Shown: positions 25,334-34,681, counted from the first letter of the stretch. The stretch is DNA of 64,000 nucleotides from Nocardia rhizosphaerihabitans (GCF_014646295.1 NZ_BMNE01000003.1:429965-493964); one strand, 5' to 3'. Notes: generated by a model from the letters alone, not told the origin. Program-made: numbers and translations.

Positions 25334-26197
25334 GCACCGCGAACCTGACCGCCGACGAGCTCGAGCTCGTCGGCCCACGATGTCGCGCGCGAATACCGTG
25401 TCACCGCAGCACTTTCCGGCACCGGCGTTCCGGTGCCGCGGGCCGTGCTGCTCGAGGAGGACGAGTCCGTGCGCGGCGGCGCGTTCGCGATCGCGGAGTT
25501 CGTCGATGGCGCCTCGCTGCAGACGCGCGATGACTTCGCCGCCGTCGACGACACGGCGCTGGCCGGCATCGTCGACGATCTGGCAGGCACGCTGGCCGCG
25601 CTGCACCGGGTCGACCACGTGGCCGTCGGGCTGGAGCGGTTCGGCCGTCCCGACGAGTACGCCGCACGGCAGCTGCGTCGCTGGAGCGGGCAGTGGGAGA
25701 TGGTCGGCACCCCCGACCTGCAGGCCGACGGTGTCGCCGTGGCCGCCGAGCTGGCGGCCCGTGTGCCGGAACAGCTTTCGACCGGCATCGTGCACGGCGA
25801 CTACCGCATCGACAACACCCTGATCGATGTGGCCGCGCGCAAGGTCGTCGCGGTGGTCGACTGGGAACTGTCGACGATCCGCGACCCGGTGGCGGACGTG
25901 GCGATGATGTGCGCCTACCGGCACCCGGCGCTGGATCTGATCCTGGGTCAGCCCAGCGCGTGGACCAGCGAGCGGCTGCCCAAGCCGATCGCACTGGCCG
26001 AGGCCTACGAGCGCGCGGGCGGAGTTCCGTTGGCGCACTGGTCGTTCCACATGGCGCTGGCGTATTTCAAGATCGGCGTGATCGCCGCCGGCATCGAGCA
26101 CCGTCGCCAGGCCGGAGCCGGTGGTTCCGGGCACGACACCGCGGGCGATTCGGTCGCGACCTACCTGGAGCTGGCTCGCACAGCGCTTCGCGACTGA
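25330..26197 (+). pseudogene. APH/ACAD10-like kinase gene with internal deletion and frameshift
   Basis: The first 14 codons (MSTANLTADELELV, 25330-25371) are in one frame. From 25373 the +1 frame encodes the rest of an aminoglycoside-phosphotransferase-fold kinase: AHDVAREYRVTAALSG, then VHGDYRIDNTLID (catalytic loop) and VVAVVDWELSTIRDP (metal-binding Asp). About 55-60 residues with the glycine-rich nucleotide loop are gone. An open frame from 25433 would give a 254-residue protein lacking that loop. The gene overlaps the FadE remnant by 4 nt (ATGA), as intact FadE/APH couples do. Such kinases phosphorylate hydroxyacyl-CoAs (LvaA and ACAD10/11 pathways), not antibiotics. Confidence 0.82.
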
Positions 26198-26214
26198 GCG
26201 AGCCAACCCCCGGC

Positions 26215-27255
26215 TCACCCCAGGCCGAGAAGTTCGGCCAACCGCTGCCGCTGCACAACCAGTCGCCCACGGGCCGACTGGTTGTGCCGTGCGCGGCGGA
26301 ACCACAGATGCGCGTCGTGTTCCCACGTGTAGCCGATACCGCCGTGCAGGCGCAGGCATTCCGACACCACGTGGGTGCCCGCCGCCGCGATCCGGCACCA
26401 CGCCGCCACCGCTGCCAGTTCCGCGTCGGCATCCCGATTCATCGCTGCCGCAACGGCATCGGCCAGCAGCGCGTCGGCCTGGGCAACCTCGCAGGCCAGC
26501 TCGGCCAGCTGATGTTTGAGACCCTGGAACGAGCCGACGACCCGCCCGAAGGCGGTGCGGGCGTTGAGGTATTCCACCGATTCGGCCAGCGCGTGGCGCA
26601 TCAGCCCGAACTGTTCGGCAGCAGCCAGCACCGTCGCCGCGACCACCAGTTCGGTGGCGAGCTCGGCGGTGATGTCGAAGAATTTCGCATCGGCCCCGGC
26701 AAAGGTCATCCGGCCCGCACGACGGGTCTCGTCCAGCGGATGTTCGACCGGGGTCACCGTCGCCGTACCGGTCTCGAGCACCGCCAGCCGGTTGCCGATC
26801 ACCGCGACCACCACGGCGAGATCCGCGGCGTGATCCAGTGTCGGAATCGTGCCGCTGACCTGCTCGCCAGCCGTGAGATCGTGGGCATCGGCGAGTACCA
26901 GCGCAGCCGGTGCCGTCCCCGCCGCGATCCGCCCGGCCGCCTTGCTCGCACCGGCCCGCGACAACGCCAGCCCGGCCAGCATCGTCGAGGTGAGCGGGCC
27001 GGGAACCAGTCCCGCGCCCAGTTCCGTCGCGGCGATGGCGGCCGCGTCCAGCTCGGCCCCGGCGCCGCCGTCGGCCTCGCCGACCAGCAGGCCGGGCAGA
27101 TCCATCTCCGCCGCCCAGGTCTGCCACCAGGCCGGATCCATCGGCGCACCGGCACCGGCCCGCGTCGCGTCGACGGGGGAGTGCGCCGCGATCATCGCGC
27201 GCACGGAGCCGGCGAATTGGCTCAGTTCGGGTTCAGTTGTCAGCACGCGAGTCAT
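26215..27255 (-). CDS. Acyl-CoA dehydrogenase, small subunit of a second FadE pair
   Basis: A 346-residue ACAD of the short partner type: variable first half, LNARTAFGRVVGSFQGLKHQLAEL in two blocks near residue 230, and CLRLHGGIGYTWEHDAHLWFRRA near 315, with no GGTxEI tail. ATG 27255 has GAGGAAG upstream and lies 10 bp after the larger ACAD, giving a second alpha2beta2 pair in this window. Its 3' end contains a long hairpin (26253-26287) inside the coding sequence. Convergent with the APH remnant. Confidence 0.88.
   Translation of the reverse strand: MTRVLTTEPELSQFAGSVRAMIAAHSPVDATRAGAGAPMDPAWWQTWAAEMDLPGLLVGEADGGAGAELDAAAIAATELGAGLVPGPLTSTMLAGLALSRAGASKAAGRIAAGTAPAALVLADAHDLTAGEQVSGTIPTLDHAADLAVVVAVIGNRLAVLETGTATVTPVEHPLDETRRAGRMTFAGADAKFFDITAELATELVVAATVLAAAEQFGLMRHALAESVEYLNARTAFGRVVGSFQGLKHQLAELACEVAQADALLADAVAAAMNRDADAELAAVAAWCRIAAAGTHVVSECLRLHGGIGYTWEHDAHLWFRRARHNQSARGRLVVQRQRLAELLGLG
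26253..26287. terminator. Long hairpin inside the 3' end of a FadE gene
   Basis: Perfect 13-bp arms GCACAACCAGTCG (26253-26265) and CGACTGGTTGTGC (26275-26287); the 9-nt loop contains a further CCC/GGG pairing. It lies in codons for residues about 322-334 of the minus-strand FadE and 56 bp downstream of the stop of the plus-strand operon. It may terminate plus-strand transcription in the absence of any intergenic terminator in the 17-bp gap. Confidence 0.5.
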
Positions 27256-27265
27256 CGGCGCTTCC

Positions 27266-28441
27266 TCAATTCGCAGGTAGGTCCCGGAACGGCACAGCCA
27301 GATCGGCTTGCGGTTCACGGGGCAGGCCGAGTACTCGTTCACCGATGATCGTGAGCTGGATTTCGTCGGTGCCGCCACCGATCGCGAGCTTGCGCGACTG
27401 CAGGATGTCGTGGCGCAAGTCTTCGTCCAGGTCGGCGTCGCCGAGCAGATCGACGGCGAGATCGGCGGCAACACAGTTCAGCCGCGCCTTCAGCAGTTTG
27501 CCGATCGAGCCACGGGAACCGGGGTCGATTCCGGCGTCGATCTCCTGGGCGAGCTTCTCGTCGGTGAGATCGGCCGCGCGAGCGGCCAGGTACAGGTCGA
27601 CCAGCTGATCGGCCACGATCGGACTGTCGAGCAGCCCCCGCGCGCGAACCCGACCGGCCAGGCCGCCGAACGACAGCGGACCCTCGGCCGCATTGTCGAC
27701 ACCGAGACCCGCCGAGACGGCCAGCCGCTCGAGCACCAGCAGCGTGCGCGCGGCGTTCCAGCCGCCGCCCACCCCGCCGACCACGGCACTCGCCGGCACC
27801 CGCAGCCCGTCGAAGAACACTTCGTTGAAGTCCGATGCCCCGGTCATGTCGCGCAGCGGACGCACAGTCACGCCCTGCTCGCGCATCGGGACGATGAACA
27901 TCGTCAGCCCGCGGTGCTTGGGCACGTCGGGATCGGTGCGCGCCAACAGGATTCCGAAATCGCAGTAGTGCGCGCCGGTCGTCCAGACCTTCTGCCCGGT
28001 GATCACGAAGTCGTCGCCATCGGACACCGCGCGGGTGCGCAGCGCCGCCAGGTCCGACCCGGCCGCGGGTTCGGAGAACAGCTGACACCACACCTCGCGC
28101 CCCTGCAGCAGTGGCCGCAGATAACGCTGCTTCTGCTCCTCGGTCCCGAGTTCGCGCACGATCGGCCCGCACATGCCCAGACCGATCCCGAAGACCGCGC
28201 CCAGCGGCAGATCGTAGGCGGCGGCCTCCGACCAGAATGCCTTCTCCTCCGGCTGACCCAGACCACGGCCGCCGTATTCGACCGGCCAGGAGATGCCCGA
28301 GAAGCCCGCGTCGTACACCCGTCCGAGGAACGCCTGCGCGAAGGCCACGAACTCCGGCGTGCCGGGCGCGGGGACTTCGTCGCGACCCGGGGCGTTGGCC
28401 GCCAGCCAGGCCCGGATCTCCTCCGACAATGCCGTGGTCAC
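27266..28441 (-). CDS. Acyl-CoA dehydrogenase, large subunit of a second FadE pair
   Basis: A 391-residue ACAD with GRDEVPAPGTPEFVAFAQ at the N terminus, WCQLFSEPAAGSDLAAL near residue 120, MTGASDFNEVFFDGLRVP near 205 and the C-terminal IGGGTDEIQLTIIGERVLG. The position usually holding the catalytic Glu (EGGT) is Gly, unlike the paralogue at 18432. GTG 28441 overlaps the fadB stop (GTGA). Fourth-position order fadA-fadB-fadE-fadE makes a full beta-oxidation operon. Confidence 0.9.
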   Translation of the reverse strand: MTTALSEEIRAWLAANAPGRDEVPAPGTPEFVAFAQAFLGRVYDAGFSGISWPVEYGGRGLGQPEEKAFWSEAAAYDLPLGAVFGIGLGMCGPIVRELGTEEQKQRYLRPLLQGREVWCQLFSEPAAGSDLAALRTRAVSDGDDFVITGQKVWTTGAHYCDFGILLARTDPDVPKHRGLTMFIVPMREQGVTVRPLRDMTGASDFNEVFFDGLRVPASAVVGGVGGGWNAARTLLVLERLAVSAGLGVDNAAEGPLSFGGLAGRVRARGLLDSPIVADQLVDLYLAARAADLTDEKLAQEIDAGIDPGSRGSIGKLLKARLNCVAADLAVDLLGDADLDEDLRHDILQSRKLAIGGGTDEIQLTIIGERVLGLPREPQADLAVPFRDLPAN

Positions 28442-30591
28442 GACAGTTCGAAGCGGTCGGAGGTCTCGCTGAGCGCGACGATGGCCGCCGGAACCTGGAA
28501 CCGGTCGCCGTAGCGCTCGGCGAGTTCCGTCGCACGCGCGACGAAGCCCTCGAGCCCGCCGGCGTAGCCGTTCACGTAGTTGATGACACCGCCGGTCCAG
28601 CCCGGGAATCCGATGCCGAGCAGCGAGCCCACGTTCGCGTCCGGGATCGAGGTCATCACGCCTTCGTCGAAGGTGCGCAGGGCCTCGATGGTCTCGGCGA
28701 ACAGCATCCGCTCGACGATGTCGGTGAACGGGATCTCGTAGCCGGGCTTGCGGAAGTGCTCTTCGAGCCCGGGCCACAGCCGGGTCCGCTTGCCGTTCTC
28801 GAACTCGTAGAACGCGCCGCCGCTGGTCCGGCCGAAGCGACCGAACTCCTCGATCATCCTGGCCATCACCGGCTCGCCCGGGTGCACGACCCATTCCTCA
28901 CCGGCGGCCAGCGCCGCGGCCTTGGTCTCCATGCGCACCTTGTGCGGCAGCGTGATGGTGAGTTCGTCGGAGAGCTGCAGTGGCGGCGCGGGATAGCCCG
29001 CCTGCAGCCCGGCCTGCTCGATGGACGCGGCGCTGATGCCCTCGCCCAGCATCGCCAGCGCCTCGTCGGTGAACTTGGTGATCACCCGGCTGGTGAAGAA
29101 GCCGCGCTTGTCGTTGACGACGATATTCGTCTTGCCGAGCGCCACACCGAGATCGAACGCCCGCGCGACTGCTTCCGGGCTGCTCTCGGCGCCGACGACG
29201 ATCTCGAGCAACGGCATCCGGTCGACAGGGGAGAAGAAGTGCATCCCGACGAAATCCTCGCGTCGCTGCACGGCGGCGGCGAGCTCGCTGATCGGCAGCG
29301 TGGAGGTGTTGGTCGCCAGCAGGGCGCCCGGCAGGTGCGGCTCGGCGTCGCGGAAGGTCTGGCTCTTGAGCGCCGGATCCTCGAACACCGCCTCGATCAC
29401 GGCGTCGGCACCCTCGAACGCGGCGTAATCGGTGACGACCGTGATCCGGTCGAGCAGCGCCTGCCCCTTCTCCGCGCTGAGCTGCCCGCGGTCGATGCCC
29501 TTGGCGACGAGCTTGCGGCTGTAGTCCTTGCCGCGTTCGGCGGCGGCTTCGTCAACGTCCTTGAGCCGCACCGAGATCCCGTTCTTGGCGGCCTGGTACG
29601 CGATGCCCGCGCCCATCATGCCCGCACCGATCACGGCGAGGGTGGCGACCGGAGCGGTCTCGCCGACCTTCGGCCGGCCCGCACCGGCGGCGACCGCGCG
29701 CAGGTCCAGGAATTTGCCCTGGATCATGTTCTTGGCGACCTGACCGGCGGCCAGCGACAGGAAGTAGCGGGTCTCGATCAGCTGGGCGGCATCGAAGCCC
29801 ACCCGGCTGCCCTCCACCGCGGCGGAGACAACAGCCTGCGGCGCCGGGTAGGGCGCGCCCTTGGTACGCAGGTGCACGGCGCCCGAGAGCGCGTTGCCCA
29901 GCGTCTCGGCGTCGGGCCCAGGGATCTTGTGGCCCTTGACATCCCACGGCTGCGCGGCGGCCGGGTTGGCCTCGATCCACGCGACAGCGGCCGCGCCCAG
30001 TTCCTCGGGGGAGTCGGCCAGTTCGTCGATCAGACCGAGCTTCTGGGCGGCGTCCGCGGCGAGCGTTCGCCCGTCCAGAATCAGCTCGATCGCCTTCTGC
30101 AGGCCCAGTATCCGCACCGAGCGCACGATCCCTCCACCACCGGGCAGCAGACCCAGGCTCACCTCGGGGAACGCGACCGTGACCCCGCGCAGCGCGACAC
30201 GGTGGTGGGTGGCGAGCGCGATCTCGAGGCCACCGCCCATCGCGGCACCGTTGAGCGCGGTGACGACCGGCTTGCCGAGGCGCTCCAGGCGGCGCAGGTA
30301 ACCGAGCATCTCGGTCACCTCGGCGTGGAATTCGGTCACGTCGTCCGGGTTGACCTTGATGAGTGAGGTGAGGTCGCCGCCGGCGAAGAACGACTTCTTG
30401 GCCGAGGTCAAAATGACGCCGCGCAGGTCGGCGTCGGCCTCGAGGTCGGCGACGGCCTGCCCGAAGGCGGCCCGGAACGCCGGGGTCATCGTGTTCGCGG
30501 CGGAAGCCGGGTCGTCGAAGGTGAGGGTGACGATGCCGTCGCTCGCGGTACGGGTGATCACGTCGGTGGTGGTCAAGGCAGTGTGCTCCAT
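28438..30591 (-). CDS. fadB: FadB: enoyl-CoA hydratase / 3-hydroxyacyl-CoA dehydrogenase
   Basis: A 717-residue bifunctional protein. The N-terminal crotonase domain has KSFFAGGDL and NGAAMGGGLEIAL (oxyanion hole, residues about 65-120) and FPEVSLGLLPGGGG. The 3-hydroxyacyl-CoA dehydrogenase starts with VIGAGMMGAGIAYQAAK near 325; the catalytic His is in GMHFFSPVDRMPLLEIV near 450, followed by NDKRGFFTSRV. The C-terminal repeat ends with GFPGWTGGVINYV. ATG 30591 fits the usual N terminus; the frame is open further upstream inside fadA. It lies 8 bp after fadA. It is a paralogue of the gene at 36003. Confidence 0.95.
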   Translation of the reverse strand: MEHTALTTTDVITRTASDGIVTLTFDDPASAANTMTPAFRAAFGQAVADLEADADLRGVILTSAKKSFFAGGDLTSLIKVNPDDVTEFHAEVTEMLGYLRRLERLGKPVVTALNGAAMGGGLEIALATHHRVALRGVTVAFPEVSLGLLPGGGGIVRSVRILGLQKAIELILDGRTLAADAAQKLGLIDELADSPEELGAAAVAWIEANPAAAQPWDVKGHKIPGPDAETLGNALSGAVHLRTKGAPYPAPQAVVSAAVEGSRVGFDAAQLIETRYFLSLAAGQVAKNMIQGKFLDLRAVAAGAGRPKVGETAPVATLAVIGAGMMGAGIAYQAAKNGISVRLKDVDEAAAERGKDYSRKLVAKGIDRGQLSAEKGQALLDRITVVTDYAAFEGADAVIEAVFEDPALKSQTFRDAEPHLPGALLATNTSTLPISELAAAVQRREDFVGMHFFSPVDRMPLLEIVVGAESSPEAVARAFDLGVALGKTNIVVNDKRGFFTSRVITKFTDEALAMLGEGISAASIEQAGLQAGYPAPPLQLSDELTITLPHKVRMETKAAALAAGEEWVVHPGEPVMARMIEEFGRFGRTSGGAFYEFENGKRTRLWPGLEEHFRKPGYEIPFTDIVERMLFAETIEALRTFDEGVMTSIPDANVGSLLGIGFPGWTGGVINYVNGYAGGLEGFVARATELAERYGDRFQVPAAIVALSETSDRFELS

Positions 30592-30599
30592 CTCGGTCG

Positions 30600-31808
30600 T
30601 CAGACGCGTTCGATCAGGGTGGCGACGCCCATGCCGCCGCCGACGCAGAGGGTGATCAGGGCCCGCCTGCCACCGGTGCGCTCCAGCTCGTCGAGCGCGG
30701 TGCCGGCGATCATGGCACCGGTCGCGCCGAGCGGGTGGCCCATGGCGATCGCGCCACCGTTGACGTTGAGCTTCTCGTCCGGGATGTCGAAGTCCTTCTG
30801 GTACTTCAGCACCACGGCCGCGAATGCCTCGTTGAGCTCGAACAGGTCGATGTCGTCGACCGTGAGCCCTGTTCGCTCGAACAGCTTGCGGGTGGCCGCG
30901 GTCGGCCCGGTGAGCATGAGCGTGCCGTCGACACCGGAGAGCGCGGCCGAGGTGATCCGGGCACGCGGGGTGAGGCCGAACCGTCGGCCCGCCTCCTCGG
31001 TCCCGACCAGGACCGCCGCGGCGCCGTCGACGATGCCGGAGGAAGAACCGGCCGAATGCACGTGCTCGACCTTCTCGACCCAGTGGTAGCGCGCGAGCGC
31101 CATCGCATCGAAGCCGTAGGAGCCGTAGGTCGCGAACGACGGTGCCAGCGAGCCGATCGCCTCCTGGGTCACCTCCGCCCGGATCGCCTCGTCGCGCTCG
31201 AGCAGCACGATCCCGTTCTGGTCGACCACGGGCACCACGGATCGGTCGAACCGACCGGCGTCCCACGCGGCGGCGGCACGCTGGTGCGAGCGCACCGAGT
31301 ACGCGTCCACGTCGTCGCGGGTGAACCCCTCCAGGCTCGCGAGCAGGTCGGCCGCGATGCCCTGCGGCTCGAGCCGGTTGTCCAGCACGGTCGCCGGGTC
31401 CGACATCATCGGCCCGCCGTCAGAGCCCATCCGCACCCGCGACATCGATTCGACGCCGCCGGCGATCACGAAGTCCTCCCACCCGGACCGCACCTTCTGC
31501 GCCGCGAGATTCACCGCTTCGAGCCCCGAGGCGCAGAAACGATTGATCTGCATGCCGGTCACGTGGTCGGGCAGGCCCGCGCTCATGGCCGCGGCCTTGG
31601 GCAGGTCGGCGCCGTGCTCGCCGACCGGGGTCGCGTTGCCGAACACGACGTCGACGATCTCGCCGGGGTCGAGGGTGGGGTTGCGGTCGACGATTCCGCG
31701 GATGACATCGGTGGCCAGCGTGATCGGCTTGACCGAATGGAGTGCGCCGGTGGAGCGTCCCCTGCCTCGCGGGGTTCTGATGGCGTCGTAGATGAACGCT
31801 TCTGTCAC
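30600..31808 (-). CDS. fadA: FadA: acetyl-CoA C-acyltransferase
   Basis: A 402-residue thiolase with the nucleophile in [16 protein letters not shown] near residue 90, [14 protein letters not shown] near 345, [13 protein letters not shown] near 370 and [16 protein letters not shown] at the end; all catalytic residues are present. GTG 31808 is preferred because AGGAG lies 9 nt upstream and the protein then begins [14 protein letters not shown] like its paralogue; ATG 31826 is the alternative. First gene of fadA-fadB-fadE-fadE, divergent from an aldehyde dehydrogenase, with a TGT-N11-ACA site between. Confidence 0.95.
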   Translation of the reverse strand: MTEAFIYDAIRTPRGRGRSTGALHSVKPITLATDVIRGIVDRNPTLDPGEIVDVVFGNATPVGEHGADLPKAAAMSAGLPDHVTGMQINRFCASGLEAVNLAAQKVRSGWEDFVIAGGVESMSRVRMGSDGGPMMSDPATVLDNRLEPQGIAADLLASLEGFTRDDVDAYSVRSHQRAAAAWDAGRFDRSVVPVVDQNGIVLLERDEAIRAEVTQEAIGSLAPSFATYGSYGFDAMALARYHWVEKVEHVHSAGSSSGIVDGAAAVLVGTEEAGRRFGLTPRARITSAALSGVDGTLMLTGPTAATRKLFERTGLTVDDIDLFELNEAFAAVVLKYQKDFDIPDEKLNVNGGAIAMGHPLGATGAMIAGTALDELERTGGRRALITLCVGGGMGVATLIERV

Positions 31809-31883
31809 GGCCAGATCGCTCCTCATAGATCAACTGTTTGCACTGCTCGACGTTAGGAGGGTGGCGTCCGGCGGGCCGCGGTC

Positions 31884-31900
31884 TGTGTCGTATTGGGACA
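31884..31900. promoter_or_regulatory. TGT-N11-ACA motif between fadA operon and aldehyde dehydrogenase
   Basis: TGTGTCGTATTGGGACA, one of the two sequences defining the motif TGTnnCGnnnTGGGACA. It lies 76 bp upstream of fadA and 103 bp upstream of the divergent aldehyde dehydrogenase. A GGACATGTCC palindrome overlaps its right end, and TGGGTCA follows at 31906. No partner was found at 52 bp. Confidence 0.55.
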
Positions 31901-32002
31901 TGTCCTGGGTCACATGGCGTCGATACGATCGGGGCGTCAGCTCATCTGCGCCTCAGCGGGTTTCTCCTGAACGGCGCGACCAGACATTCATCAGGAGCAC
32001 CA

Positions 32003-33460
32003 ATGACCGCGACACAGACCCCTGGGTCCCTGCGTTCTTTTGATCAACTGTTCGTAGGCGGTCGCTGGGTCGCCCCTGCCGGTGACGCCCGCATCGATAT
32101 CGTCTCGCCCACCACCGAGGAGCTGCTCGGCTCCGTTCCGGACGCGACCGATGCCGATGTCGATGCGGCGGTCGCCGCGGCCCGCGCCGCGTTCGACAAG
32201 GGCGAGTGGTCCTCCACCACGCCGGCCGAGCGCGCTGTATTCCTGAACCGGATCGCCGACGAGATGGAAAAGCGGCTGCCCGAGATGGCCGGCGCCTTCG
32301 CCCTCGAGCTCGGTGCCCCCGACGCGGTCGCCACCCGTTTCCACCAGATCGCCATCGAAGTGTGGCGTCGCAACGCCGCGCTGCTGACCACCTTCGAGTT
32401 CTCCGAGGCCACCGAGTGGGGCGAGGGATCGGGCACGCTCTTCCGCGAGCCGGTCGGTGTGGTGGCCGCGGTCAGCCCGTGGAACGGGCCGGTGGTCCTC
32501 AACAGCCTCAAGATCTCGGCTGCCCTCGCGGCCGGCTGCACCGTCGTCGCCAAGCCCGCGCCCGAGGCGCCCGTGTCGGTGATGATCATGGCCGAGGCCA
32601 TCGAGGCCGCCGGTTTGCCCGAAGGCGTCGTGTCGATCCTGCCCGGCGGCCGTGAGGTCGGCGAGTACCTCGTCACGCGCCCCGACATCGACAAGGTCTC
32701 CTTCACCGGCAGCACCGGCGCCGGTAAAGCGGTGATGGCGGCGGCCGCCGACCGCATCGCCCGGGTCACCCTCGAGCTCGGGGGCAAGTCCGCCGGCATC
32801 ATCCTCGAAGACGCCGACCTGTCGGAGGTGCTGCCCACCCTGCTCGCCGCCGGCGTCGGCCACAGCGGCCAGGTGTGCGCGGCGATCACCCGCGTGCTCG
32901 CCCCCCGTTCGCGCTACGACGAGATCTGCGGCGCGCTGGCGGCGGCCATCGGCACCCTGAAGGTGGGCGACCCGCGGGTCGATCCCGAGGTCGCCATCGG
33001 CCCGCTGGTCGCGCAGCGTCAGCAGAAGCGCGTGCTCGACTACATCGAGCTCGGTGTGCGGGAAGGCGCCCGGGTCGCCGTCGGTGGCGGTGTGCCGAAG
33101 GATCAGGATCGTGGCTGGTTCGTCGAGCCGACCCTGCTCGTCGATGTCGACAACTCCATGCGGGTCGCCCGCGAGGAGATCTTCGGCCCGGTCATCGTCG
33201 TGATCCCCTACACCGACGTCGACGACGCGGTGGCCATCGCCAACGACTCCGAGTACGGCCTGTCCGGCGCGGTGTACTCGGCCGATCACGCCGCGGCCTC
33301 CGCTGTCGCGCGACGGATCCGCACGGGTCAGATCAACGTCAACACCGCCGGTGTCTGCCTGTACGCCCCGTTCGGTGGGTTCCGCCAGTCCGGTATGGGT
33401 CGCGAAGGCGGCAACGATGGTCTGCTGCCCTACCTGGAGACAAAGCTCATCATCGGCTGA
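32003..33460 (+). CDS. Aldehyde dehydrogenase (NAD(P)+)
   Basis: A 485-residue ALDH-superfamily enzyme. It has SPWNGPVVLNS near residue 153 (the usual PWNxP), FTGSTGAGKAV near 233, the catalytic Glu in ELGGKSAGIIL near 255, the catalytic Cys in GHSGQVCAAITRV near 290, and EEIFGPVIVVIPY near 390. It oxidises an aldehyde to a carboxylate. ATG 32003 with AGGAG (31993). It is followed 27 bp later by an alcohol dehydrogenase, so alcohol to acid oxidation is likely encoded by the pair. It is clearly related to the ALDH at 52813. Confidence 0.93.
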   Translation: MTATQTPGSLRSFDQLFVGGRWVAPAGDARIDIVSPTTEELLGSVPDATDADVDAAVAAARAAFDKGEWSSTTPAERAVFLNRIADEMEKRLPEMAGAFALELGAPDAVATRFHQIAIEVWRRNAALLTTFEFSEATEWGEGSGTLFREPVGVVAAVSPWNGPVVLNSLKISAALAAGCTVVAKPAPEAPVSVMIMAEAIEAAGLPEGVVSILPGGREVGEYLVTRPDIDKVSFTGSTGAGKAVMAAAADRIARVTLELGGKSAGIILEDADLSEVLPTLLAAGVGHSGQVCAAITRVLAPRSRYDEICGALAAAIGTLKVGDPRVDPEVAIGPLVAQRQQKRVLDYIELGVREGARVAVGGGVPKDQDRGWFVEPTLLVDVDNSMRVAREEIFGPVIVVIPYTDVDDAVAIANDSEYGLSGAVYSADHAAASAVARRIRTGQINVNTAGVCLYAPFGGFRQSGMGREGGNDGLLPYLETKLIIG

Positions 33461-33487
33461 TACCAGCGATCGAACGAAAGGTATTTC

Positions 33488-34609
33488 ATGGTCTACAAGA
33501 CCCGTGCCGCGCTGGTGATGCCGACGCCGGGCAAGCTCGAGATTCATGAGGTCGATCTCGACGCGCCTCGCCAGGGCGAGCTGACGGTGCGGATGCTCGC
33601 CAGCGGGCTCTGCCACTCCGATGATCACATCATCAACGGCTCCGTCGTCCCCGGCACCGTGCCGATGTGCGTCGGTCATGAGGGTGCCGGCGAGGTCGTC
33701 GAGGTCGGTCCCGGTACGCCGGGCTGGGAAGTCGGCGACCGCGTGGTATTCGGCTTCGTCCCCGCGTGCGGCCGGTGTCGCTGGTGCGCACTGGGCATGC
33801 AGAACCTCTGCGACCTCGGGGCCTTCGTGGTCGTCGGCTCCCGATTCGACGACGAGACCTCGTTCCGCATGTCGCTCGATGGCACACCGGTCAGCCAGTT
33901 CTGCGGGATTTCCACGCTCAGCGAGTACACGACCGTGAGCACCGCGAGCGCGGTGAAGGTCCCCAGGGACCTCTCGCCCACCAGCATCTGCCTGCTCAGC
34001 TGCGGCGTGCAGACAGGGTGGGGCTCGTCGGTCAACTCGGCCGAGGTCCGGCCGGGCGACACCGTGATCATCGTCGGTCTCGGCGGTGTCGGCATGAGCG
34101 CCGTCCAGGGTGCGAGCTTCGCCGGTGCCAGCCACGTGCTGGCCGTGGACACGGTGGAGTTCAAGCGCGAGCAAGCGCTGAATTTCGGTGCGACGCACAC
34201 CTACTCCTCGCTCGATGAGGCCGCCGATTTCGCGCGGTCGCTGACCAACGGGCAGGGCGCGGACTCGGTCGTGGTGACGGTCGGCGTGCTCACTGCTGCC
34301 GAGATCTCGGGCGGTATCGCGGCGATCCGTAAGGCGGGCACTCTGGTGCTCACCGCCGCCGGCGCGGGGAACCTGCAGGTCGAGCTCCCCACCAGCGATA
34401 TCACCATGTCCCAGAAGCGGATCACGGGCACGCTGGCCGGGGCGTGGAGCCCGCACACCAGCATCCCGACGCTGCTGCGGCTCTACACAGAAGGTCACCT
34501 GAAGCTGGACGAAATGGTGACCACCACCTACAAGCTCGACGATGTCAACGATGGTTTCCGCGACATGCTCGCCGGGAAGAACATCCGTGGAGTCGTCGAT
34601 TTCACGTAG
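33488..34609 (+). CDS. Zinc-dependent alcohol dehydrogenase (NDMA-type MDR family)
   Basis: A 373-residue MDR alcohol dehydrogenase. Catalytic zinc ligands are in SGLCHSDDH and GHEGAGEV, the structural zinc cysteines in CGRCRWCALGMQNLC near residues 95-110, and the Rossmann motif is VGLGGVGMSAVQG near 200. The insert GTPVSQFCGISTLSEYTTV resembles the Rxyl_3153/NDMA-dependent group, members of which are often tied to mycofactocin, but no mycofactocin genes are in this window. Pairs with the preceding ALDH. Followed by a strong terminator. Confidence 0.9.
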   Translation: MVYKTRAALVMPTPGKLEIHEVDLDAPRQGELTVRMLASGLCHSDDHIINGSVVPGTVPMCVGHEGAGEVVEVGPGTPGWEVGDRVVFGFVPACGRCRWCALGMQNLCDLGAFVVVGSRFDDETSFRMSLDGTPVSQFCGISTLSEYTTVSTASAVKVPRDLSPTSICLLSCGVQTGWGSSVNSAEVRPGDTVIIVGLGGVGMSAVQGASFAGASHVLAVDTVEFKREQALNFGATHTYSSLDEAADFARSLTNGQGADSVVVTVGVLTAAEISGGIAAIRKAGTLVLTAAGAGNLQVELPTSDITMSQKRITGTLAGAWSPHTSIPTLLRLYTEGHLKLDEMVTTTYKLDDVNDGFRDMLAGKNIRGVVDFT

Positions 34610-34681
34610 GACGGACGTCGCCGAGCCCGGTCTCGGCGATCTCTGAGAAGGTGCCTCCCGGCCGCACGATATAGGCCGAAA

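Noticed and set aside
25127..27127. 666-codon minus-strand open frame spanning the broken FadE/APH genes
   Set aside because: Arg/Gly-rich shadow; the plus-strand frames carry the recognisable protein motifs, so this does not rescue the region as a gene.
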